This document shows positions 25,083-36,400 of a stretch of 64,000 bases of DNA, piece by piece. Within the stretch, counting starts at the first letter, position 1; every line of letters begins with the position of its first letter. Location of the stretch: contig CM047428.1 in assembly GCA_026168455.1 (NCBI GenBank), forward strand, positions 17,388,759 through 17,452,758, given 5' to 3'. Under the pieces are notes generated by a model. It did not search any database, was not told the origin of the DNA, and saw nothing but the letters and a program-made list of their open reading frames with translations. A program made the position numbers and the translations under genes. The stretch comes from Theocolax elegans (lineage: Eukaryota > Arthropoda > Insecta > Hymenoptera > Cerocephalidae).

Positions 25083-25750
25083 CGATGCTGATTGCAACTC
25101 TGATTGAAATGTATACTGTAAGGTAATTTTGTAAAAGCGGCAAAAAAATATCCTATTTAGTTGTTAGAAAACTAGTTGAACAGTGTAAGTTAATTTTCTT
25201 GAAATTGATCGTATTAACAATTTCATGAAAGTTATTTTTACTCAAATGTTAAGAATAAAAGAAAACCAATAAAGAAATTTATATACAAACGTAAATTTTG
25301 TGAACTGTATTTTATTTCTTCATATATATTATATAATATAATAGATAATACAATACAAGAATCTATATTTTAAAAATATAATTTTTTATTTCATTTTTGA
25401 AGATGTTTTAAATTTTGATTATTTACGTAATGTTGAGTTACAAACTTTGAATTATACATTCATTAAATATATAAAGCAACTTTTCATTATGGAGGCATAA
25501 CAAGGAAGAATTTATAATATCCTTTTTTATTTTCTTGAAATCGGCTGACGATTAATATCTCATATTACATCGATTTTCAAAGGATGCCGCTGTAACGAAA
25601 TGACGTTACGTTAAATTTTATTACCGTAAATCTTTCTCGATTTCCGTGGTGTCGTTAGAAATTGAAAAAATTGATGGATACGTTTTACCACCATCTATTA
25701 AGTAGTATATTATTATGAAACTCTAATTTTTCTCTTTGTTAATCCTTTTT

Positions 25751-25756
25751 TTTATT
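25751..25756 (-). terminator. Candidate poly(A) signal of gene D
   Basis: AATAAA on the minus strand about 150 bases past the stop at 25903. Confidence 0.4.
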
Positions 25757-25902
25757 CAAGCAAATTGAATCTTACATAGATTATTTTACCTTTGTTAATC
25801 CTTTAAAAAGTTATTTTCATTTTGATTTATATTAATTACAGCAGTATCAATTTAATATAGTTTTAATGAATATTCACATGATTATAAATTATGATAAAAT
25901 GT

Positions 25903-26927
25903 CTAATAGGGAAATAATTGATTAAAAATAACATAAAATAAATAGTTTAAAGAATACGAAGATAGCGTATTGTCAACAAGTTGGGTTTGAGGTGACGTAT
26001 GAGGATCGATGATACGCAATCTAGGAAAATTATCGTGTGTGCCAAGTTTACATATCCTATCAATATTGTCAGTTGAAGGAAATCGATTTCCACTATTCGA
26101 CGCAGCGTAAAGGAAATTATTGATTCCTGGCTTTTCGAGATTCGATATATCTGATAAAAGTTGCTGTTCGATGTCATTGTAACCCTATGTTTTCTCTAAG
26201 AAAATATAGTTGATGCGTGAGACTATGTTTTTTCTTAACGATCTGCTCGTTCTTTGGAGTAACACGCGATATTCCTTGTTGTAAACCGGTTAGACCCGAA
26301 ATATCGGTGTCTAGTTAAAAAATGCGGAAAAACGATGTTTCTTCAATGCGGATGTACGATGGGGATGATACTTAATTATAAAATTAATTGGTTATTTAAT
26401 ACCTGCGTTAAGGAATATATTACATTAATTACAAGTGGAAAGTTTTTGTTATTGTTTTTGTAAATGGGTACGTGTTTATTTAAGGTAATTATAGAAAATA
26501 AGTTATTATATTAATTATTTATTTACGTAACGCATTGTTACATATACGAGACATGAAACAATAATGAGTTATTGCTTTTGATAATGTTCATCCCCATTTT
26601 AATGAGTAAGTTTGATAAACATACATTAATTTTGTGAAAATATAAATTACATATAAAATATTGTTAATTATTTAGTTATACACCATCGACACATATCAGC
26701 TTATCATTTGTAGAAACTTCTTCAATGGTTTGAATATCGGAAATATCTTCCATTGCGTTGATAGTTAACACACCGTTAACAATATTGGTCGATCCCGCAT
26801 CGGTAAAATCGTTATATTCTTGAATATTCGCCGATTGATCCTCAATCTCGAGAGTAGATATTAATTTGGCGGCTCCAACGAGATTCGTTAACAAAAGTGA
26901 CAACGGTAAAATATATTTTAAATGCAT
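25903..26927 (-). CDS. Gene D: small secreted protein, 175 aa, 2 exons
   Basis: Not recognised. Exon 1 is 26682-26927 and exon 2 is 25903-26184 on the minus strand (528 bases). The donor is GGT|GTATAA and the acceptor AACATAG|GGT, both phase 0. Exon 1 encodes the signal peptide MHLKYILPLSLLLTNLVGA followed by an acidic Ile/Thr/Asn/Asp-rich segment with one cysteine (Cys79). Exon 2 encodes a polar segment (starting YNDIEQQLLSD) with a second cysteine (Cys127) and ends NQLFPY. The two cysteines could pair. Unspliced, exon 1 would end after 83 codons. The chosen exon 2 frame is hydrophilic and protein-like, while the overlapping 76-codon frame in the same place is not. The acceptor's pyrimidine tract is only moderate, so the junction is good but not certain. 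No basic processing site was seen. Confidence 0.68.
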
Positions 26928-26973
26928 TTTCTTCGAACTTTCTTGTTCTATACTGCATCAAACAAACTTACAG

Positions 26974-27010
26974 ACTGAAATTTGCATAAAACTTTTCGAC
27001 GACTTTATAT
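26974..27010 (-). promoter_or_regulatory. Core promoter of gene D (TATA + TCAGT initiator)
   Basis: On the minus strand TATAAA lies at 27004-27009. TCAGT lies at 26974-26978, so its A is about 33 bases downstream of the TATA start. The 5' UTR is about 50 bases to the ATG at 26927. Confidence 0.62.
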
Positions 27011-27019
27011 TATACCGAT

Positions 27020-29435
27020 ATTCGATTAGAGTAGAAGGGATAATAATAAAATAAGGATGCCCGTTCAATTGACGTGTTTCAATTTTTATTGACGTTATTC
27101 TAGCGTGACTATATGCCTCAAATTGAATTTCGTGAGAACGTCGAATGAAATATCTTAGGTAACCCCAAGTTGTTTACGACCTCTAATTTATTGTACGTTC
27201 ACCGCGAAATTAAATAATACTTATATATACCTCTGCAATTACTTCGATTTGCGAGCTATAAATAAACGATTAAAGAAATAGAATTCTACCCCGTTCGCGT
27301 GTATACGCGTGAATTGCTCAATTGTCTCTAAATGAAATTCGCATTGTGGAGTTTGGTGTATATAGGTGTGACAAACGAGGTATAACAAAGTACGCGTGTA
27401 TACCCTCGGTTTTATTCACATATGGGTGCAGAGAAAGGGCGAGATACGCGCACACCCCTTTTCCCGTTTATTAAGTGCTTGGTATAGGTGTGCAAGAAGG
27501 AACCCCTTCTTTTTCGAACATTTTCAACGAACTACTCGGCTTTCTATTCCCCACGGTCTATTGTACATCAACCTTCGGTATAAAAGTGCGAAAATTTTCG
27601 ATAAGAGAAGAAGGAGGTGTGTCATATAATTATACCCCGAGTTAATTTGAAACTAGGAGAGTTGATTGATACTTATAAGTTGAAATGGGTTTGCGTTCTC
27701 TAATTATTTTCGATTAGAGACGCGGAGACTGCTCTGTTATTTGCTTATTATACTTAAAGGGTTTTAACTACACGTGCTATCTGCATATACCTCTGTGAAT
27801 TTCAATTACTGTGCGAAAATTTTAAACGACCAACAATTTTATCAATTATTCATTAACTTTAGTTTATGGGAAACTTGGGATTGTTGAATTACAGCTTATT
27901 TATTTATTTGATTCGAGTTAATTGGACGTTTATTTATACGCGCAAACTTGGTTAATTAATGCCGCAAAAAAATTAATACCCAATGTGAAATAAAATCAGA
28001 TGTTTAAACTATAATGGTTTTGTTTGTATATAAACATTGAACAGAGTTGTATATTTAAATTATTTTTTAGTATAGTACACGGAGAGAAATTATGTATGAA
28101 AAATTACAAAAATAGTTTCTAGTAAATAAATCACAGACTCACAAACTAAGAAAAATTACTATAGTTTATATTAAAATTTAGAAAAGTTATAGTAAATATT
28201 ATAAGAGTTATAATACATTTTATTACAATCTATAGTAATTTTCCTAATTTGTCAGTCTGCGATTTATTTACTATACACTAGTGTAATTTTTAATCTAAAC
28301 TTTTTCTCAGTGTATATTTATTTACTAAAAAATTGATTAAATCAGTAGAAGGAAATTGCTTTTTATTACAAACACGCTATGTGTAAAATTCAGTGCATAC
28401 TCGTGGACCATCGATTGACGAAAAAGACCTGTAAATTTCTTCCTCGATCTGCTTTTACCGTAACGTCGTATTTCACATATAGAGCTTTATTATTGAATAA
28501 AATGATAAAATTAATGATGATTGATGGAAGCTGAGGACCCTCTTATATTGTTATACTCAATAAGTGGCATTCGATTTTAAAAGCTCTATTATTGGTTTAT
28601 CATACTCTATATACCTTTATGGAACTAGTATCTGAACAAAATTTAATATCGCTGCAATATTTCAATAGAATTTAAGAGATATAATATATTAGTAAAGTTA
28701 AAGTTACAAAATATATTAATAACAACGATAATGGGAATATTTAAAAAACATAATTTTATATAATTTCATAAATAAAAAAATAGTATTTATTTACAAAGTT
28801 CTTTCTATCTATCAAATATTTCGTGCTCTCGCATAAACTGATTTAATTAAACGTTACGAGGATCGAAACAAATTATTCAGATGATCAACGATTAAATTGT
28901 TTCAGCGTTTGTAAAAATTTCATTTAACTAACAAATTGCAATGACCTTTTCGCGCAAAAACAGAACAATAATAAATCTACGTACACGTATACGTTTTAAA
29001 TAATTCCACAATCTAGAAATACAAATCTGCTGACATCACTGAATTTGTCCGACAATTGCCGTGAACGCAAAATAGGTATACGTACATCTTTAATATTATA
29101 TTAGATTGTATCTTATTGTAATAAGATACGAAGTTATTAATGATAATTATATTTAACTTGTATAATTACATAATGCGCGAGGACATTTTTATATAATGTC
29201 TTTTTCACGCAACTACCGTAAGATTTACCGCGTATTAATATTACACATTGTTATACATTTTCCCCGAGTATATATATATATTTATATCTGGGTGCTTAAC
29301 CTTCGAGTACTTTACATTCTTTGCATCGAATCATCTTGTGGATATACGCATAGAAGAAAAAGCAAGGATCATTATGGCTGTGTATTATATCACTCTTGAC
29401 ATCAGTCTTGGATCGATTAACCTTTATTTAGATCA
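27020..29435. other. Intergenic DNA upstream of gene D
   Basis: AT-rich apart from a GC-richer patch at 27290-27640, which could hold upstream control sites of gene D. It contains one MITE (28076-28314). No supported exon. Confidence 0.45.
28076..28314. mobile_element. MITE of about 239 bp with long inverted arms
   Basis: Left end TACACGGAGAGAAATTATG and right end, read inward, TACACTGAGAAAAAGTTTA. The arms continue as imperfect inverted repeats for about 90 bases, with shared blocks such as AGTAAATAAATC and AAAATTACTATAG. No coding capacity. Confidence 0.7.
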
Positions 29436-29654
29436 TTAACTTTTATCAACAAGGCAACAATCCTGCCCCTCCCATGCATCTACGCGTTTCCGACGATGAG
29501 AGGAAAAATTCACACGAAAGAAAAGCAAATCGATGCTCGTTCGCGTAGAATTCAACGAGATAAAATTGATCCACTTGCATTGCGATGTATGCAAGGCTGC
29601 GGGATGTAAATTAACGAGTATATAACAATATATGCATGTATATATAAGTTCCAT
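29436..29654 (-). CDS. Weak candidate: 72-aa secreted peptide with RRKR site
   Basis: A single open frame starts MELIYTCIYCYILVNLHP, which could be a signal peptide, and contains a tetrabasic site in HRRKR followed by VDAWEGQDCCLVDKS and a stop. No TATA/initiator pair was found upstream. A CCCGCAG acceptor-like sequence inside it means the reading could instead be a terminal exon. Composition is better than random AT-rich frames, but there is no independent support. Confidence 0.22.
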   Translation of the reverse strand: MELIYTCIYCYILVNLHPAALHTSQCKWINFISLNSTRTSIDLLFFRVNFSSHRRKRVDAWEGQDCCLVDKS

Positions 29655-29675
29655 CTCTCTTATTTTTTTTCGCAC

Positions 29676-31185
29676 GTATGTATACGCGTTTTCTCTTTCG
29701 TTTAAACGCGCCTTTGAAAATTGTGGGAATTTATTTAAATTCGTCTTGTAATTGAAAGTTTGTTGGATCGCTTATTGTAATTTATTTATTAAATTTCTTG
29801 TGCAATAAGATACGAGATTAAACTTATAAGAAAATCTTGTATAAATATATAAACATTATATAGAGTTAGTGTATATTGCGATTTCTTTAATACAAAATTA
29901 AAAATGGAAAACCATTCGAAATTATTTATCGGAAATTAACCGACACTTTTGATTAATAATGCAAAGCCGTATGAATTCTTAAATCTCTTTGTGGCGCGCG
30001 AACTCGTTAGGTGTATACGTAGGGAACGGGTTAATTGGATTTCGCGGCTATTTTCCACGATTCCCTATAAAGCCTATATATATATATATATATAGGCGCG
30101 TCGATAGAACTTTGCGGCGTGCGGTTTTGACGCACATGCAGCTTATCGCCTATCGAATATTGTTGGCATTTTCAACGGGAATTCGTGCGGTTTTATTTAA
30201 CTTTCTTTCTCATTCTGGGCGCAGCAATTAGTGGTTATTAATTGACATTAACAATCTACGGTATTATATTAATTGATTGTAAAATTTAATCATTAAAAAA
30301 TTCAGGTGTATTTAAATGACAACTCGCCCAACGTAATTTAAAAAGAAAAATGAACGTACGGGCTTAAAAAGGTAAAGTTTTAAAGAAAATTCTACTGTAA
30401 AACGCATTATTCTTCATTATATTTGATATTACACTAAGGAAGTAGGTATATATATAGATAAAACTTCCTGACTCTACTAGAGTAGAAGCGTTATAGTTCC
30501 GCTCTTGTGTATTATGAGTTACGGGAGGGTCAAAAAGAAGAAAAGGGGTATTATATATATATACATACATACACTCACACACATATACATGGGTGCATTG
30601 TGCAAAAGGAGAAGATGCGGAAGTTACTCTGATGGCTAATGGGCCGTGACGTACAATTCCTCTTCGCCGCTTGAGTTATATATCCAAAGTTTTTCTTTTT
30701 ATTCTATCCGGTACTTCCTCGTTCTATCGAGTATAGTAGGTTACCTTTTTTTGTTCGCTTTATATTGTTTCACGATGCTCATCGTCTAATACACAACTTA
30801 CGCAAATATTTCCATTATATTACGTTTATGCGTATTTCGATTCGATCAGTCTGTTGGAATATTTTATTTAGTTGAAAAAAATTTTGTTACATTCAATTGA
30901 TTTTTAAATTCATCGTCGAATATGTATATGTACCATAAATATATATAGAATCGTTACATTATAGGATATTTATTATTTTTAAAAAGTAGAGGTATACTAC
31001 AGTGTTATACTTGTCATCCATCAAACATTCTATTTTGAAATACCTTTCCATTAGAGAGAGAAAAAAGTGGACTCGATACGACAAAACCCTTTATCTTCTA
31101 AGTGGAGCGTTTTTAACCGTTGAATAAAAAAAACCAAACTACTCGAAAAGAAAAAAATGACATAAGAAAACAAAAATATGAAAAA
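29676..31185. other. Intergenic, nothing supported
   Basis: Contains a GC-richer patch at 29985-30240, a (TA)n run at about 30078-30094 and another near 30550. No exon or RNA gene was seen. Confidence 0.45.
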
Positions 31186-31401
31186 CTAAAAAATACTTCC
31201 GTTCATTCGAGTAATACAGTATAATTGGACGATGGTGCAAGATGTGTTATCCGGTTTCACGTAGGGTAACTCGTTAGTCATTTTAAACAAGACGTCGTCG
31301 CGTCTCCCATTAATTTTGTCGTGCCTCTCGTTTGACGGACGATTTCGAAGAAAGTCGAAATATCTTGTAACATACTCGGCACGTACGAGCATGGTAGAAT
31401 A
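31186..31401 (-). CDS. Orphan terminal exon, about 71 codons, product unknown
   Basis: On the minus strand a strong acceptor (CTTATTTTTAG) precedes an open frame in phase 1. It reads GCIPYSTM then LVRAEYVTRYFDFLRNRP and ends MNGSIF with TAG. The composition is balanced and contains three cysteines (GCI, TSC, LYC), unlike random frames nearby. Phase 1 at the 5' edge matches the signal-peptide/phase-1 layout of genes A to C. No partner exon with a signal peptide was found between 31402 and 33400. A TATA-like site at about 32146 and a CAAG|GTAAAT donor near 31984 could define a non-coding first exon, in which case translation might start at the ATG at 31392. Not similar to the RYK gene downstream. 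Confidence 0.38.
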   Translation of the reverse strand, partial: YSTMLVRAEYVTRYFDFLRNRPSNERHDKINGRRDDVLFKMTNELPYVKPDNTSCTIVQLYCITRMNGSIF

Positions 31402-33458
31402 CGGGATACACCCTAAAAATAAGGAGATTTATCGGTGAGGATGTAGGATGGGTAAAGTATCTCTCAAGGTAGCCCTTGAATGTCAATCGTTACAATTCCT
31501 TTTTTCTTGCTTATTCATGTACTTTATTCTTCTTTGTACAGACGTGTATTTTAGGCTAGCTCGTAGATATTTACAGTGCGATCAAAGTGTACAACGGCGA
31601 AAGACGTGGTTCGGACAATCTCCAAAGCTTGTGCAAGTGTGGACTTTTTTTTTTTAATAGCGCGCTTCGTGCAATTTACAGATACGTTAACGAATACGGC
31701 AATCGCTTATTTTAAACGTGTTAACCTTTTCGTACTAATTGTTCATGAATTCTTTGATTGTAAATTATCTACTCAAAGGATATATTTAAAAATGTTATAG
31801 CTCTTTTAATTATAACAAATAATAAAGAAAATATGTATTTTAACAATTTATGCCGAGAAAGTTGAATTTTTATGATTTTATGTAGACTAGAGTACGAAAG
31901 AGCTAATTTACATGGTTAAAATAAGAACGTCCTCGTTTACACATGAAAGGCGAAATTTAAAGATTACATCTTTTCATTTACCTTGTATCGAAATGGAGAT
32001 CGCTATTTACTTTCGCTAAACACTTATAGGGCTAGACGGTAGCGATTCTTATCTAAGTAAGTATGTACAAAAATACAAAAGAAAAATGTTGGCACACTCG
32101 AATTTGACGTCCCTCTGAAAGGATGACATAGGCAAGGTCCCACCAATATATAAGGCAAGAGAGCCTTAATCAACAAAGTATTCACTTTTATTTTTTTCGC
32201 AGTTATTAATATACTTTCGTCAATGAGATCAACACTTTTGCAAAGCGTCACATCAATTTATTTCTTTTTTTTAAATCAATCTTTCAACAAAATTAAAATA
32301 TCAAAATAATAATAAAGAATCCTCGTTGCCTTAAAAACTAGGTTCTTACAATAATAAAAAAATTAAAAAAAAAATAAGTCACGCTACAAATATATACAGG
32401 TGAATTACACAGAGAAAAACGTTTGACTACTTTTTAACGAGAGTAATCAAACGTAAAAGTCAAATGAATAGTGATATTACACCGTCGGCATAGCATTTTT
32501 TAAATAACTCAAAATTCTTCTGTCGTACTTATTACTTTAACAACTTTCGTAAAATTGCATAATCTCTTGAATCTATTACATTTATATTTATTCTTTTAAT
32601 TATTTCTTGTTCTACTTTTATAACACTTTTAACTGTTTTATTTTATTTTTAAGCTCCTTCAATTATTTTTTTTATTTCATGATTAAATTTGAGAATTTTG
32701 AGTTTTGTTTACTACCGGATCACTCTTTGTTTAAAGGATAGATATTCATGCATATAATGTTAATCACTTGATATATATATTTTAATTTGATTATTTTGAT
32801 TTTGCAGATTCTTAGATAGAGAAAAGTTTCGTAGAATATTAATAATTATTCTTTCTTGTATCCAGTTTCAACGTGCTCATAAATTTATAAATTAAAAAAG
32901 TAAATTTTCTAGCTAAATGTAAATTAGCTATAAAAAATGAAAATTTTCTTTGATACAACGTAACTTTACTTGGATTAAAACATTACATATCTTGTCTTAA
33001 TTAGGTAATAATTATTTAGAATGTAATCATTGTACGCCGTTTAAAACCCTCGTTTAAATTACATTATAACCGATTATTTGTAAATATATTAACAGATTAC
33101 ATTCTCTCATTAATTTTTAAATACAACAAAATAACATTGAATAGCATGTACAGTGTCATGTTGCACGTTATAAAAATAATTCCGTGGATAAAATAAAATA
33201 AAATATTAATATCTAATAAAATATAATAAATAAATCCACGTAATAGATTTGAAGTAAGATAATCCAATACGTAAAAGAAAAAGAAAATCAAGTAATTCCA
33301 AGAAAATCATTGATTCAAAGAGTATCAAAGAAAGATTAATCTCGAACGAAACAAAAGTATCCTTTCATTAAAGAGATCCGTATTGAAATTGGTTGAATCT
33401 GTCGAGTCTATCTTTTATCAAAGAGCAATCCCGTTACTACGTCGATTTACGAGTCGCT
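31402..33458. other. Intergenic DNA between the orphan exon and the RYK gene
   Basis: AT-rich, with the possible TATA/donor pair noted for the orphan exon (31980-32150). The right-hand end should hold the 3' UTR of the RYK gene. No other exon is supported. Confidence 0.4.
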
Positions 33459-36400
33459 TCAGACGTATTTGGTGAGCTGAGCATGAAACTCTTGAAGGCA
33501 GACTATAAGTTGACTGAAAGTGGGCCGTTCGTCGGTTGACATAGCCCAGCAATATGCCATCACAGCAAAAAGCTCGTCTGGACAGTTGACTGGTTGAGCA
33601 AGCCTATAACCGTCCCTCAGGTAGGAAGCCATTTCGAATGGATCGACCTCGACGTACGGCTGTTGGGCTAAAGTCATCAATTCCCACAGTAACACACCGA
33701 AGGCCCACTAAAATTCAAATTCAGGATTATTATTATTACTATACGTGATAGGTTTACGAGGCTTCGTTATTTAGACTACAACTGAGATTTATCTGACGTG
33801 TCAACATTATCATTGTTGTTTAAATGTAAATCAATTATTGTTCGATCTTAACTTTATTGTTAGATATTTAACGAGTTTACTGACATTATGCAGTCAATGT
33901 TGTTAAATTACGCATTCACTCGCGCGTAAGTTCAAAATTCAAATTGATTATTGTACACCAATAATAATCACGTATCAAAAATATAAATAATTTTTTTCTA
34001 TAATTGCAACATCAATAACAATAATATACTGAGTAAGAAAATAAAATATTGTAATTACGGTATTCTCTATCAATAATGTTAATTATCCATGATACACATA
34101 AATAAATAATTTTTTTTTTATAATCTCCATGAAATATGTGACAAATGTGGATGTAACATTTAAAAATGTAATGAATAGATTAAATACAAAAGAAAGTAGA
34201 ATACTCATCCGTATCGAATAGTCTCGTCTAAAGTTACATATTAATAAACTGATAAAACTCGACAAAAAGAAAAAGATTTACACTATCCTTATCGCATTAT
34301 GGAGTAGCTTATCGCGAGTATACCGCAAACAAAGGTTCAATATTTAGAAAAGTTATCGAATAACCATAACGTATAATATCAAGGTGTGCTCTAATCTACG
34401 TATGTATATAATTCTGTACTCACCACATCAGAGGCAGTGCTGAACGATTTGTTGAGAAGACTTTCGATCGCCAGCCACTTGATAGGTCGATTTTCGTTAT
34501 CGCCGAGACAGTAGTAATCTTGTGGGAAGAGATCTCGAGCTAATGCGTTATCGGTGATTTGTACTCGAAGATCATCGTCGACTCTATAATTTCATGGAAA
34601 AACCAAGGATATACGTTAATTGTACAGCTTCAACTTTATTTCTTAATTGACCAAGAGTGTACGGGTATATAAAGAAAATCAGGTACAGGTATATAACATT
34701 TTTTTTATTACTGAAGAGATGAGTTGAAGGGTTTGATTAAACGCGAGTTGGAATTTTAGGTGATACCTAGTGATTTTGTACTTTATAATAACAATCCGGT
34801 GTACGCATGTAATGAGGACTCGAATACATAAAAAATGACATTACTGTTGGAGATACTTATTTTCTTTTAATACTTTAGTACAAGATTCGTTTTAATTAAA
34901 ATCAAATAAGATTGAACCCGTAGATCCGTAAAACTTGCAAACTTAATATTTCAATAAATACAAATGAAAGGAAGACGATTTGGCGATAAAGAAAAGATTG
35001 TACTTACACACAATTCCTAGCAGCAAGATCTCGATGTACAAGTCGCTTACGGTGCAAGTATTGAACACCCTTGGCAGCCTGCAATGCCATTTCGACAACC
35101 TCCTGGGTAGTTAGAGCTCGAACGGGCCCCTCGCTGCTGAGCTTGCAGCGCAGCAGGAACCTCTTCATGTTCTTGTATCCGGTGTGTGGATAAAGAAGGA
35201 AAGGCGCGCCTCGATCTTCGATCGACACACCGAGAACTGGCAATAGTGCTGGATGACTCAGACCGTAGAGTGCCAAACCTTCGCGAAGTAATAACGCCAT
35301 CTGTGCAAACAATTGGATTTTTTTTTAGATTTCAAAACGAGGGGTTGGAATTAATTGATTACTCCTGCAGAGAGGTAAATTTATGCAATTCTGAGGATTA
35401 TAACTTTGTATATTCAGCAATTTAAACTTACGTTTAATTCGTATTATAAAGTGTATTATTAATCAGTAAATTTATACATCAATCGATGTTTATATACTCC
35501 TATTATTTATAAACGAATTGCTCAAAGTAGTTCATTAAATACTATTAATAGCAACTACATGTGAACGTTTCTCACTAATTGAGTTACTGGTGCGTAAATT
35601 TCATGTTACTCGTAACATTTTATAACCGTCAGGTGTTATTTTCCTTTTTTCGATTATTCGCCAAACTAATTGTAAAAGCCGTATTAACAATTTCTCGTGT
35701 ATTTTTGAATTCAAATACGCAACCAGACGCGAATATATTTACATTATAAGATTTTGTGCTTGAGAGCTACAATTATGTTTTACACAAATTTACGAAATAC
35801 AAAAAAGTTATTTGTTATCTAGAAATATTTAATTGTAAGTACACAAGTCATTAGTGTCGTAAAATACAACGTTTAAAAAGTTTTATATAATGTTTACTCC
35901 CAGTTTTTATTTAACCGATCTAGTTCGACCGAGAATAATTTTTTTAATTAACGCGAATAATGTTTGCCTTTGACCGTATTCCGAAACGAAATTTTTATTT
36001 TTACAATATAAAACTTTTTTTAGTTCAACTTACCTGGGCTTGCGATGCATGTTCGGCAGCAGTTTTTACAATGACGTCTTTAGGTTTCGTCGCTCCTTCT
36101 TCGTGATAACTTCCGCGATATACACGACCAAATGTTCCTTCCATCTCGACGCTCAGAAGCCGTACTCTACATCTGAAATGCAAGGATTTTTTAAAAAATT
36201 AATTAATAATTAATAATTTTATTACGAAATAATTAAGCACAATTTTATTTGCACGAATTACGATTTCAAGCATTATGTTAATTAAAATAAAATATTTTTT
36301 TTCTAAAACCAAATTATATTTACAATTTTTAATTTTCTTGGCGCAATTAAATTTATTTACACTTTTAATTGACTAAGCAGGAAAAGGTAACTAAATCGGT

